Shown here: positions 9,833 through 17,930 of the stretch, piece by piece
Layout of the letters: each line of letters begins with the position of its first letter
How positions within the stretch are numbered: position 1 is the stretch's first letter
Source: CAWKCE01 sp032127035
GTDB taxonomy: Bacteria > Actinomycetota > Actinomycetes > JAHEKZ01
Assembly: GCA_963848085.1 (NCBI GenBank)
Contig: CAWKCE010000005.1
Span: 496,001-560,000 of the forward strand
Length of the DNA stretch: 64,000 nucleotides
Reading direction: 5' to 3'
Notes under the pieces: generated by a model
Databases searched by the model: none
The model's input: only the letters and a program-made list of their open reading frames with translations
What the model was told of the DNA's origin: nothing
Program-made: the position numbers and the translations under genes

Positions 9833-10654
9833 ATGACCACGCCGACCACGCACCAGGCGCCGGATGCCGCCGACAAGGTCCCGGCGGTCACCCGCGCGGT
9901 CGGCGTGCTCCGGGTCCTGGCGGCCCACCCGGACCCGGTGCGGGCGGCGACCATCGCCCGGCAGCTGGGGCTCCCCCGTTCGACCGTCTACCAGCTGCTC
10001 GCGGCCCTCGAGGCCACCGGGCTGGTTGCCCACCTTCCTGAGGAGCGGGGGTACGGCCTCGCCGTGGGGGTCTTCGAGCTCGGCTCGGCGTACCTGCGCA
10101 ACGAACCCCTGGAGCGAGTGTCGCGGCCACTGCTTGCTCGGCTCGTCGAGCAGGTCAACGTCACTGCCCACCTGGGTGTCCTGCACGGACGCGAGACGCT
10201 CTACCTGCTCAAGGAGCAGCCGGTCGGCGCAGCCCCGTTGGTGACGGCAGTGGGAGTCCGACTGCCCGCCCACCTGACCGCGTCTGGTCGGGCGATGCTC
10301 GCTCACCTCCCGGCTGCCCAGATCCGGGCGCTCTACCCCAACCCCGCAGCCTTCGTGAACCGGACCGGAGCCGGCCCCACCCGGCCGACGACGCTGCGGT
10401 GGCTGCTCGCCGACGAGCGCGCGCGTGGCTGGGCGGAGGAGGACGGCCAGGTAAGCCCCGGACTGTCCTCGGTCGCCACTGCGGTCTTTGACCACCAGGC
10501 ACGACCGGTCGCGTCGATCGGCCTGACTTTCCCGTCCGAGGACTACCCGCCTGAGCGTCGAGAGATGTTGGCGTCGGCCGCCGCCGACGCGGCGGACTGG
10601 CTCACTCGTCGGCTCTCCGGCCGGCATCCGGACGGTCAGTGGAGCGGCGGCTAG
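9833..10654 (+). CDS. IclR-family transcriptional regulator, probable hut regulator
   Basis: 273-aa DNA-binding regulator. A winged helix-turn-helix occupies about 38-65 (ATIARQLGLPRSTVYQLL followed by a short wing), and an IclR effector-binding domain follows (about 85-260, with GLSSVATAVFD near the end, where the family has its GxxxxAaPvfd motif). ATG at 9833 chosen because it follows the AGGAG-like sequence and gives a normal N-terminus. It is divergent from hutHUI with a palindrome between, so it most likely senses histidine or urocanate and controls that operon. Whether it activates or represses is not visible. Confidence 0.9.
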   Translation: MTTPTTHQAPDAADKVPAVTRAVGVLRVLAAHPDPVRAATIARQLGLPRSTVYQLLAALEATGLVAHLPEERGYGLAVGVFELGSAYLRNEPLERVSRPLLARLVEQVNVTAHLGVLHGRETLYLLKEQPVGAAPLVTAVGVRLPAHLTASGRAMLAHLPAAQIRALYPNPAAFVNRTGAGPTRPTTLRWLLADERARGWAEEDGQVSPGLSSVATAVFDHQARPVASIGLTFPSEDYPPERREMLASAAADAADWLTRRLSGRHPDGQWSGG

Positions 10655-10710
10655 CCTTCGACGGTGCGACTCATGCCCGGGACCGCCGCCAACGGGACCG
10701 GAGTCCGCCC

Positions 10711-12534
10711 GTGAGCGACGAGCCACCGGGAAGCCCGGAGGGCGCTGGCGACCGCGATCCGGCGCCTGACCTGCCGCGGTTCGAGGTCGAGTACGGGGAG
10801 GGTGGGCGGCCCTTCCGCCGCGAGCCGCTGCCACCCTTCGCTCGCCGGATCCTCCCCCTGGTCACAGAACTGCGCAGCTACCAGCTGCGCTGGGTGCGCA
10901 GCGACGTCGTGGCCGGGCTCGTCGTCAGCGCGGTCGCCATCCCCCAAGCCCTGGGCTACGCGCAGATCGCTGGAGTACCGCCCGTGTCGGGGCTCTACGC
11001 GCTGACGGTTCCGGTTGTCGTCTTTGCTCTCCTGACGTCCACCCGGCAGCTGGCGGTGGGGCCGACCACCACTGCCGCCCTTCTCGTCCCGGCGGCGGTG
11101 ACCCCACTGGCAGACGGCGATCCCGCTCGGTACGCCACCCTCGCCGCACTTCTCGCGCTGATTACCGGGGCGGTGCTTCTCGTTGCCGGGTTCCTCAAGC
11201 TCGGCTGGATTGCCGACTACCTGTCAGCGGCGGTGCTCGTCGGGTTCCTCACCGGGCTCGGAGTGACGCTGATCGTCGGACAGCTTGACGAGCTGCTCGG
11301 CATCACGGCGACGACGGGGAACCCCCTTCAACAGCTGGTCGGGGTGGTGAAGGCCGTTCCCGACGCGCATGGGTGGACGGTCGCCGTCATGCTCGTGACG
11401 CTCCTCGTGCTGGGCCTCGGCACGAAGGTGGCACCTCGCTTCCCCACCATCCTCGTGGTCGCCGTCCTCGGGATCGCTGTCAGCTGGGTGGCGGATCTGG
11501 AGTCACTCGGAGTGGCGGTGGTCGGCGCGCTCCCGAGCGGGCTGCCGAGTCTGGCCGTCCCCTGGTCGCCGCTGACCGACCTGCTGATCCTCATCCCGTC
11601 AGCCGTTGGTATCGCCCTCGTCGCATTCTCGGACGCCATACTCACCGCCCGCGGCTTTGCCGGACGTCGTAACCAGACCGTGAACGCCAACCAGGAGCTG
11701 CTCGCGCTCGGTGGTCACAACCTCGCAGCCGGGCTGTTCCAGGGGTTCCCGGTCGGGTCAAGCGGGTCACGGACGGCGGTAGCCGAGCGCAGCGGTGGCC
11801 GAACCCAGGTCAGCGCCCTGGTGCTCGCAGGCGTCGTGGTGCTGGTCCTCCTCTACCTCACCGAGCCCATCGGCTATCTGCCCGAGTCTGTGCTCGGCGC
11901 CATCATCGTCTTCGCCGCCTTGAGCCTGATCGACGTCGCAGCATGGCGCGGGCTCTGGGTCGGCTCGCGGGTGGAGCTCACCATCGCGGCCATCACCACG
12001 GCCGGCATGCTCACGGTGGGGCTGCTGCCCGCTCTCGGACTGGCCGTCATGCTGTCGGTGTTCGACGTGGCTCGACGTAGCGCGCAGGCGCATGACGCCG
12101 TGCTCGGATGGAGCCCGTCGGCGGGGCGGTTCGTCAACGTCAGCAACCACCCCTCGGCTCGGCTGGTACCCGGCGTCGTCGTCTACCGACTCGATGACCG
12201 CCTGTTCTTCGCCAACTCGCAGTACTTCAGGGAACGTGTGCGCTCGGCAATCGGTGCCGCCCCCTACGACGTCGAACGCTTCGTCTTCGACGCCGAGAGC
12301 GTCACTCACATCGACGGTTCTGGTGCCGAAGCCCTGCAGAACCTGGTGACCCAGCTCGCCGACGACGGCGTCCAGTTCGTCGTCGCGCGACTCAAGCGCC
12401 GGATGTACGACACGTTCGACCAGTTCGGACTGGTGTCGACGATCGGCACCGACCGCTTCTTCCCGACTGTCCGGGAGGCGGTATTCGGTGCCGAGCTACC
12501 TCCGGACACCCATGCCGGCGAACGCGGTACCTGA
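10711..12534 (+). CDS. SulP-family anion permease with C-terminal STAS domain
   Basis: 607-aa inner-membrane transporter. The N-terminal SulP signature is present (GLVVSAVAIPQALGYAQIAG followed by PPVSGLYA), then about ten more hydrophobic segments, and a cytoplasmic STAS domain (about 470-585) with the conserved VTHIDGSGAEAL loop. Family members carry sulfate, bicarbonate or other anions; the substrate cannot be read from sequence. The GTG at 10711 has a GGAG eight bases upstream, better than the longer in-frame start at 10639, which would overlap the IclR gene. Confidence 0.92.
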   Translation: MSDEPPGSPEGAGDRDPAPDLPRFEVEYGEGGRPFRREPLPPFARRILPLVTELRSYQLRWVRSDVVAGLVVSAVAIPQALGYAQIAGVPPVSGLYALTVPVVVFALLTSTRQLAVGPTTTAALLVPAAVTPLADGDPARYATLAALLALITGAVLLVAGFLKLGWIADYLSAAVLVGFLTGLGVTLIVGQLDELLGITATTGNPLQQLVGVVKAVPDAHGWTVAVMLVTLLVLGLGTKVAPRFPTILVVAVLGIAVSWVADLESLGVAVVGALPSGLPSLAVPWSPLTDLLILIPSAVGIALVAFSDAILTARGFAGRRNQTVNANQELLALGGHNLAAGLFQGFPVGSSGSRTAVAERSGGRTQVSALVLAGVVVLVLLYLTEPIGYLPESVLGAIIVFAALSLIDVAAWRGLWVGSRVELTIAAITTAGMLTVGLLPALGLAVMLSVFDVARRSAQAHDAVLGWSPSAGRFVNVSNHPSARLVPGVVVYRLDDRLFFANSQYFRERVRSAIGAAPYDVERFVFDAESVTHIDGSGAEALQNLVTQLADDGVQFVVARLKRRMYDTFDQFGLVSTIGTDRFFPTVREAVFGAELPPDTHAGERGT

Positions 12535-12589
12535 CGCCTAAGATCGGCCACCGGCCGGACGCATCGGCCTGGTCAGGGAACGGAGGAGC

Positions 12590-13702
12590 GTGGCGGACAA
12601 GCCCCCGATCAGTCATCTGATGCCGGGAGAAGCCAAGGGTGAAGCGCCCAGCCGGGCCTCGCTCTACCGCAAGGTCCTGCTCGGCATGGTGACCGGTGGC
12701 ATCTTCGCCCTCATCTTTGCCAAGGTCATCCCGGCGCTCGGCAGCTACAGCGACATCTGGGAGCAGATCAAGGCGACGCCGGTGTGGGAGCTCGTGGCCC
12801 TGCTTGCGATTGCCGTGGTGATCCTGGTCCTTGCCACCGCGATGATGGTCCTGCCCGTTCGCGGAATCGGCGCGTGGCGGGCGTTCTTCACCCAGCAGGC
12901 CTCGACGGCGATCAGCTTCACGATCCCTGGTCCGTCCGGAACCGGCGCTCGCTTCGTGATGCTGCGGTCGTACGGCGTGGACGTCGAGGACTTCAGCCGG
13001 GGAACCGTCGCGGTCAGCATCTGGAACAACCTCGCGATGCTCTCGATGCCTGGGGTCGCCGTTCTGCTCATTGCGGCCTTCGGCGACCAGACCGGCGCCA
13101 GCGACAGCCTGTTTCTGTGGGGCCTGCTCGCGGTCGGGGTCACACTCGCACTGATCATGCTGCTGATCGGCGTGCTGCGGAGTGTGCACTTCGCAAGCTG
13201 GCTCGGTCGCGTCAGCATGTCCGCGACGAACCTTCTCCTGCGGCTGTTCCGGAAGTCTCCGGTCGCCGGCTGGCCCGAAGCTGCCGTCACCCTCCGCGCG
13301 AACACCGTTGTGGTGCTGAAAGCCCGCGGTGGCAGGCTGACCTGGTTGACGCTGTCCAACTACTGGATCAATGGGATCCTGCTGGTCCTGTGCCTGCGGC
13401 TCGTCGGAATCGACAGCTCAGTCCTCCCGTGGGGCGTCGCGCTCGCGACCTACACCGTCGGCCGGCTGTCCACCGTCATTCAGGTCACGCCGGGCGGGGT
13501 CGGGGTGGTGGAGGCCGCCTACACCGCCGCGTTCGTCGCGGTGACCTCGTCATCCCTGCAGCCGACGATTCTTGCCGGGGTGCTCATCTACCGGGCGTAC
13601 ACCTACCTCCTCCCCGTTGTCGTCGGTGCCTTCTGCTACCTGGCCTGGCGTATGGACAAGGGACGCCAACCCATCACGGAGACCCCCGCGTCCGGAGCGT
13701 GA
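12590..13702 (+). CDS. LPG-synthase-transmembrane (UPF0104/flippase-like) protein
   Basis: 370-aa integral membrane protein of the lysylphosphatidylglycerol synthetase transmembrane family (UPF0104/AglD-like). Eight or so hydrophobic helices are visible, with the family's TPGGVGVVEAAY motif (about 303-314) near the C-terminus and a short polar N-terminus. It lacks the soluble aminoacyltransferase domain of MprF. A role in lipid or polyprenyl-linked sugar translocation is only inferred. The GTG start is preceded by GGAGGAG, 55 bp after the SulP gene, so the two may be one transcript. Confidence 0.87.
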   Translation: MADKPPISHLMPGEAKGEAPSRASLYRKVLLGMVTGGIFALIFAKVIPALGSYSDIWEQIKATPVWELVALLAIAVVILVLATAMMVLPVRGIGAWRAFFTQQASTAISFTIPGPSGTGARFVMLRSYGVDVEDFSRGTVAVSIWNNLAMLSMPGVAVLLIAAFGDQTGASDSLFLWGLLAVGVTLALIMLLIGVLRSVHFASWLGRVSMSATNLLLRLFRKSPVAGWPEAAVTLRANTVVVLKARGGRLTWLTLSNYWINGILLVLCLRLVGIDSSVLPWGVALATYTVGRLSTVIQVTPGGVGVVEAAYTAAFVAVTSSSLQPTILAGVLIYRAYTYLLPVVVGAFCYLAWRMDKGRQPITETPASGA

Positions 13703-13733
13703 GGACGCCTCACAGCCACCAGCTGCGCCCTCG

Positions 13734-14525
13734 TTACTCGAGGCCAAACGCCTTGCTGGTGAGCTCCACGGCCTGACCGCCACCGTCGGCCACCAGAGTC
13801 GTGCCGGTGACGATGGATGACTCGTCCGAGGCGAGGAACAGGCAGCACGCTGCCATCTCCTCGGCTGACCCCACACGACGCAACGGCACATCTGCGCTCA
13901 CCAGGTCGTAGGCGTCCTGACCACTGAGACCCCGCGTAGCCCGCAGCTCCGCCATGGCGTCGTCACCCATCGGCGTCGTGATCCACCCGGGACACAGCGC
14001 GTTGGCACGGATCCCGCGAGGGCCGTAGTCGACCGCGATCGCGCGCACCAGAGCGATCACGGCGGCCTTGGAGATGTCATACGCGGCGGATGCCGGAGCC
14101 GCGGCCAAGCCGTTGACGCTCGAGACCATGACAATCGACCCGCCTCCGCGGCCAAGCATCACCGGCAATGCGGCCCTGGCCAGCTTCATGGGGCCGTCCA
14201 GGTTGGTGTCGAACGTTCGTCGCCAGAGCCCGTCGTCCATGTCCCCCACGGCACCCGCATAGCCGACTCCCGCGTTGGCCACCAGGACGTCAATCCCACC
14301 GAAGCTCGCGACTGCGGCCGCCACCGCCTCGGCGACGTGGTCCGGGTCGCTGGTGTCACCAGCGACGGCCACGCCCCCGACCTCGGCTGCCACCGCGGCT
14401 AGGGGTTCGGGACGTCGACCCGTGACCACGACCTTGGCCCCTTCAGCCGCAAACAGGCGCGCCGTGGCGGCCCCCACCCCCGACCCACCACCGCTGATGA
14501 GTGCCACCTTGTTGTTGAGTCTCAC
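13734..14525 (-). CDS. SDR-family NAD(P)-dependent oxidoreductase
   Basis: Classical short-chain dehydrogenase, 263 aa. The cofactor motif GGGSGVG is at 12-18, NAG at 84-86, catalytic Ser 135/136, Tyr149 and Lys153 (YDISK). The C-terminal SSIVTGTTLVADGG is typical of the 3-oxoacyl-ACP-reductase-like subgroup. The substrate is unknown. It is a single gene, converging on the UPF0104 gene, with no pathway partner next to it. Confidence 0.92.
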   Translation of the reverse strand: MRLNNKVALISGGGSGVGAATARLFAAEGAKVVVTGRRPEPLAAVAAEVGGVAVAGDTSDPDHVAEAVAAAVASFGGIDVLVANAGVGYAGAVGDMDDGLWRRTFDTNLDGPMKLARAALPVMLGRGGGSIVMVSSVNGLAAAPASAAYDISKAAVIALVRAIAVDYGPRGIRANALCPGWITTPMGDDAMAELRATRGLSGQDAYDLVSADVPLRRVGSAEEMAACCLFLASDESSIVTGTTLVADGGGQAVELTSKAFGLE

Positions 14526-14670
14526 GCGAGCCTCCAGCCCGTGACCAGTGACGGCCGCGCCACCTCACAGGCGTGACGGCCATGCCCTCGCCACCGTAGT
14601 GGCGCCGATGCCCGCGGGTAGGGGCGTGAAACCAGAGCCCCCCGTTGACGGCGGGGCGTCGAGAGGGGCG

Positions 14671-14700
14671 TGGCGGTAGCGGTGGGATGTGAACTCACCC
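14671..14700 (-). repeat. partial copy of the tRNA-Ser(CGA) 3' end (att-like)
   Basis: On the minus strand this holds the T-arm, the 3' acceptor strand CGCTACC, the discriminator G and CCA of tRNA-Ser(CGA). Aligned with 16744-16773 it matches at 26 of 30 positions, the first 18 without a difference. No D-arm or anticodon arm is next to it. The orientation (direct repeat, downstream of the intact tRNA) is that expected for the far end of a tRNA-integrated element. Confidence 0.75.
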
Positions 14701-15025
14701 GGCAAGCGTCCGGCCTCGTGATGCCGCGTCCATCTTGGTCGGGGATGGCCGCTCGGTTGCACCCGCTGCGCGGGGCTGACGGCTGGTCTGTCCGGGCACG
14801 TCCAAGGTCGTTCGATAGTACGGCGTGAGTACCACCGCCCCGGATTGTCCATGACGAATCCGGGCAGCTGCCGAGCTATCGGCAGGTGAGCTCTCGCGAT
14901 AAGTGCTGTTCTGGAATTCGGGTGGATAACAGCGGGCGTTGCTTCTTGGCCAAGATGTACTCTCGGGCTGTCGCTTCGCACGTGGCGAACAGCCTGGTAA
15001 CGGGCGTTCTTGTGTCTACACGGTC

Positions 15026-15052
15026 AACACAAACCGACCAACACAAACCGAC
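15026..15052. repeat. two tandem copies of AACACAAACCGAC
   Basis: The 13-mer occurs at 15026-15038 and 15040-15052, so the period is 14 bp. The repeat ends 15 bp before the GTG of the small gene at 15068. It may be a regulator site; no protein is assigned. Confidence 0.6.
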
Positions 15053-15067
15053 GACAAGGGGGCTGCC

Positions 15068-15238
15068 GTGAGAGACCTCAAAGCCGCGTTGTCGTCCATG
15101 CTGACCCGGTGGCAGGTGTCGCGGTACGAGCGACGTGTGGACTCCGAGCGGCGTACGGACCGTCGCATGGCAGAGCACATCGAGCGCCTCAAGAAGGGGA
15201 TCAAGGACTCGCCTCGCGGCCCAGGGCAGATGATGTGA
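15068..15238 (+). CDS. small basic protein of unknown function
   Basis: 56 residues, rich in Arg and Lys (Arg-Trp-Gln-Val-Ser-Arg-Tyr-Glu-Arg-Arg), predicted largely helical, with no signal peptide or membrane segment and no family I recognise. GTG start with AAGGGGG eight bases upstream, a good ribosome-binding site, and a tandem repeat ahead of that. It lies inside the tRNA-Ser-bounded segment, directly before the TetR remnant. The strong start signal is the main reason for calling it. Confidence 0.5.
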   Translation: MRDLKAALSSMLTRWQVSRYERRVDSERRTDRRMAEHIERLKKGIKDSPRGPGQMM

Positions 15239-15356
15239 GGGGTCTGGGCAGCGGGCCGGTTCACCGTGGTGCCACCGTGGGGCTTCGTGCCCGGGGTCTT
15301 CGCCCTGACAGACCACGAACACGGGGTGCACAAGGCTCCCGCCAACGAACGCGTCA

Positions 15357-15634
15357 CCTCTCGCGATGAGCCCTTGTTCGCCAGCATCAACCGGGGGGCG
15401 CGGCTCCGCTACCGAGACGGGCTGGCGGTCCTGATCGCCGACGCCCGGCCCGACGTGACTCCCACCGAGGTCACGCGACGCGCGACGGACGTGGTGGTCG
15501 GGCAGAACGGGATGTGGCTGACGGCCCTGGTGCCCGCAGACCCGAGTGCGGTGGGCCGGAGCGTGCGGCGCTGCGAAGCGCTCACCCTGGGGTCCGTCGA
15601 CCCTGCGTCGTCGCTAGTGCCGCGGGACCGCTGA
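15357..15634 (+). pseudogene. C-terminal remnant of a TetR-family regulator
   Basis: The readable peptide in this frame matches the C-terminal half of the complete TetR protein at 52600-53160. Shared blocks include RYRD-LA-LIA-ARP, RATDVVV-QNGMWLTAL and RSVR-CE. The DNA-binding N-terminal half is absent, and the sequence upstream in the same frame is not TetR-like. The fragment cannot bind DNA as a normal TetR, so it is called a pseudogene. It sits in the segment flanked by tRNA-Ser sequences. Confidence 0.75.
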
Positions 15635-15716
15635 CCGGGTCCAATTGCCCTCGACGTTCAGTCCGTGGGCGCGCCAGACTGGTGCCACCGCAAGTGGTCC
15701 ATCGAATGGAGCTGTG

Positions 15717-16508
15717 ATGCCCGAGACCCCGGCTGGCTGGTACCCAGATCCCCAGGACCCGCGCTACGTCCGCTACTGGAACGGAGCGGCGTGGACCGAC
15801 CAGCTGGCACCGCGCCCACCCGACCCGCCACCGCCACCACCGCCGATCTCGGCCGGATCTGTTCCGACCGGGGCTGCTTCGACGCCCTATCCGGCGCGGC
15901 TTCAGGTGGACTTTGCCGAGTCGTACGACCGCGTGACAACGTTCTTCCGGCTCGTCATGGTCATCCCGATCGCGATCGTCATCGGCGTCCTCACCGCGGG
16001 CTCCACAGCGACCTACTACGACGACGCAGGCAAGCTCGTCAGCACGACCAGCGGCGGGATCGTGTCGGGGTTGTTCGGGGCCACGCTGTTGATGATTCTG
16101 TTCCGGAAGCGATACCCCCGTTGGTGGTTCGACTTCGCGCAGGAGCTCACCCGGTTCTCGATGCGCATCGGTGCCTACGTCGCCCTGCTCACCGACGAGT
16201 ACCCGTCCACCGTCGAGCACCAGCGGGTCCGTCTCGACCTCGACTACCCCGACGCCGACGCCGACCTGAACCGGGGGCTGCCCCTGGTGAAGTGGTTCCT
16301 GGCGATCCCGCACTACATAGTGTTGTTCTTCCTCACCATCGCGGCGTTCTTCGTGGTGGTCATCGCGTGGTTCGCGATTCTGTTCACCGGCCGCTACCCG
16401 CGCGGGCTCTTCGACTTCGTGGTCGGCGTAGGGCGCTGGTGGCTGCGAGTGGACGCCTACGCGTTCCTGCTCGTGACCGACCGCTACCCACCCTTCTCGC
16501 TGGAGTGA
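15717..16508 (+). CDS. DUF2510 + DUF4389 membrane protein
   Basis: 263 aa. A DUF2510 motif comes first (PAGWYPDP...RYWNGAAWT, about 5-30), then a run of seven prolines, then a DUF4389 module with paired hydrophobic helices (about 75-100, 120-140 and 200-230) and the repeated 'RFPRWWFDF' / 'RYPRGLFDF' type segments. This combination is typical of actinobacteria; its function is unknown. The ATG at 15717 begins exactly at the DUF2510 motif. It lies inside the 2-kb tRNA-Ser-bounded segment but its composition matches the surrounding chromosome. Confidence 0.85.
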   Translation: MPETPAGWYPDPQDPRYVRYWNGAAWTDQLAPRPPDPPPPPPPISAGSVPTGAASTPYPARLQVDFAESYDRVTTFFRLVMVIPIAIVIGVLTAGSTATYYDDAGKLVSTTSGGIVSGLFGATLLMILFRKRYPRWWFDFAQELTRFSMRIGAYVALLTDEYPSTVEHQRVRLDLDYPDADADLNRGLPLVKWFLAIPHYIVLFFLTIAAFFVVVIAWFAILFTGRYPRGLFDFVVGVGRWWLRVDAYAFLLVTDRYPPFSLE

Positions 16509-16709
16509 CCGCGCACCGACGCGCTGCCAACGGGCCCGACGTCCGGCCCCGGCGATAACGTGACGGGCGCTCCCGGCCAGGGACGGGATCCTGTAGGCGT
16601 AGTGCGGCAGCGCAATGAGCGCTGCTGACAACGTCCACCACGCATTGTCGTCGAGCCGCCGTCAGGTTCGGCTGGGCCGGTCTGGGCCGGTGTCCACAAG
16701 AAGGACACA

Positions 16710-16741
16710 CCTCTCTTGACCTTCGAGAAGGTCAAGAGAGG
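16710..16741 (-). terminator. hairpin downstream of tRNA-Ser(CGA)
   Basis: CCTCTCTTGACCTTC (16710-16724) and its exact complement (16727-16741) form a 15-bp stem ending two bases beyond the tRNA CCA. A second small hairpin TGTCC/GGACA (16691-16707) follows. There is no U-run. It probably terminates the tRNA transcript. Confidence 0.7.
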
Positions 16742-16743
16742 GT

Positions 16744-16833
16744 TGGCGGTAGCGGTGGGATTTGAACCCACGGAGGAGTTGCCCCCTCACACGCTTTCGA
16801 GGCGTGCTCCTTCGGCCGCTCGGACACGCTACC
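16744..16833 (-). tRNA. tRNA-Ser(CGA)
   Basis: Complete class II serine tRNA read on the minus strand. The acceptor GGUAGCG (16833-16827) pairs with CGCUACC (16754-16748), the discriminator is G and CCA is encoded (16746-16744). The anticodon loop CUCGAAA carries CGA, reading UCG. It has a long variable arm (GAGGGGGCAACUCCUC) and T-arm GGUUCAAAUCC. The last 30 bases recur in partial form at 14671-14700. Confidence 0.97.
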
Positions 16834-16867
16834 GCTGCGCAGCGTACCTGAGTTGGCGGTGCGTCCT

Positions 16868-17326
16868 TCACTCCCGGTGCTGGCGGAAGAACCCCTGCAG
16901 AGCGGCGGTGCACTGGTCGGCGAGCACGCCTGAGACCACCTCTGGCCGGTGATTCAGACGCCGGTCGCGGACGACGTCCCACAGCGAGCCGACGGCACCC
17001 ATCTCCTCGTTCCAGGCTCCGAAGACAACTCGCTCCACCCGTGACAGCACGGCAGCACCGGCGCACATGGTGCAGGGCTCCAACGTCACGACGAGCGTGC
17101 AACCGTCGAGCCGCCACGTCCCCAACGAGCGCGCGGCCTCGCGCAAGGCGAGCACCTCCGCGTGAGCTGTCGGATCAGCATCGGCCTGCCGCCGGTTACC
17201 GGCGGCGGCGAGCACAGCGCCGTTGGAGTCGAGCACTACGGCACCCACCGGCACGTCATCACCCTGCGCGGACCGCAGCGCCTCCCGCAGCGCGAGCCGC
17301 ATCGCGTCCTCGTCGTGGTTGGTCAC
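16868..17326 (-). CDS. tadA: tRNA-specific adenosine deaminase
   Basis: Deaminates the wobble adenosine of tRNA-Arg(ACG) to inosine. It has 152 aa with the zinc-dependent cytidine-deaminase fold: His55-Ala-Glu57 (ligand and proton shuttle) and Pro84-Cys85-x-x-Cys88 (ligands). The neighbouring gene at 17357 encodes the partner-like 'tRNA adenosine deaminase-associated protein', which in actinobacteria usually travels with tadA. The genes are 30 bp apart on one strand. Confidence 0.95.
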   Translation of the reverse strand: MTNHDEDAMRLALREALRSAQGDDVPVGAVVLDSNGAVLAAAGNRRQADADPTAHAEVLALREAARSLGTWRLDGCTLVVTLEPCTMCAGAAVLSRVERVVFGAWNEEMGAVGSLWDVVRDRRLNHRPEVVSGVLADQCTAALQGFFRQHRE

Positions 17327-17356
17327 GAGTCGATGGTCGCCGGGGGCCGGCAGCCG

Positions 17357-17842
17357 TCAGGCGACGGCGCTGACGGCGACGTCGTACTGGTCGGCGAAGC
17401 CGACATGCTCCGCGATGCGGGCAAACGCGTCGTCGGGGTACAGGTCGGGGTCGTCACACAGGTCAGCCATCAGCATTGCGCTCACCCCGAGGTCGACCAG
17501 AAGGTCCAGGTCCCCGGCTGGCTCGATGTCGTCCTCGTCGTCTCCGTCGGGCATCGGCAGGCCGAGCCGCTCCAGGAGCAGGCCGGCGAAGACCGAGTCG
17601 AAGGCAGCGGTCACGTCGCTCAGCAGAATGCGGGCGTGGTCGCCGACGACACGCACGATGACGAAGAAGTCCTCCGCGAAGGACAGCAGCCCGATGGCCC
17701 CCATGTCGCCGGGCTGCTGGTGCAGGACCTTGATCAGGTGGTCTGGGTCGTCGGCGACAGCCGGGGGGAGCGTCACCACACTCCAGACCCCGTCCTCGCG
17801 CATCGCGGCCAGCGCGAAGTCGGCGGCCATCTCGTCGCCCAT
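17357..17842 (-). CDS. putative tRNA adenosine deaminase-associated protein
   Basis: 161-aa acidic soluble protein of the actinobacterial family that is found next to tadA. Recognisable features are the DxxWSVVTLPP-like segment (about 16-27), FVIVRVVGDHARILLSDV near 60-77, then a run of Asp/Glu (about 98-106) and a helical C-terminus ending in a conserved 'FAD.YDV' segment. No catalytic motif is visible and its biochemical role is unknown. It sits upstream of tadA in the same likely transcript and is divergent from upp. Confidence 0.87.
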   Translation of the reverse strand: MGDEMAADFALAAMREDGVWSVVTLPPAVADDPDHLIKVLHQQPGDMGAIGLLSFAEDFFVIVRVVGDHARILLSDVTAAFDSVFAGLLLERLGLPMPDGDDEDDIEPAGDLDLLVDLGVSAMLMADLCDDPDLYPDDAFARIAEHVGFADQYDVAVSAVA

Positions 17843-17930
17843 GCCGCACCTCCACCGCCGAAGCCGACCCCACCGGTGCTGATCGTGACAGAACGGCGAC
17901 GCCCTGCCTACCCCCGGCTAGGGTCGCCTC

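Larger units (their letters stand above)
14526..15067. other. intergenic region without a convincing gene
   Basis: About 540 bp. It contains the 30-bp tRNA-Ser 3'-end copy (14671-14700) and, at its right end, a more AT-rich stretch with the tandem repeat at 15026-15052. The open frames across it on either strand show no family resemblance; one of them merely reads through the tRNA fragment. Confidence 0.6.

Noticed and set aside
15026..15052. CRISPR-like repeat
   Set aside because: Only two 13-bp copies with a 1-bp gap; no spacers and no cas genes.
16662..17117. frame reading through tRNA-Ser(CGA) and tadA
   Set aside because: It runs through a tRNA gene and the complement/wrong frame of tadA; no family features.
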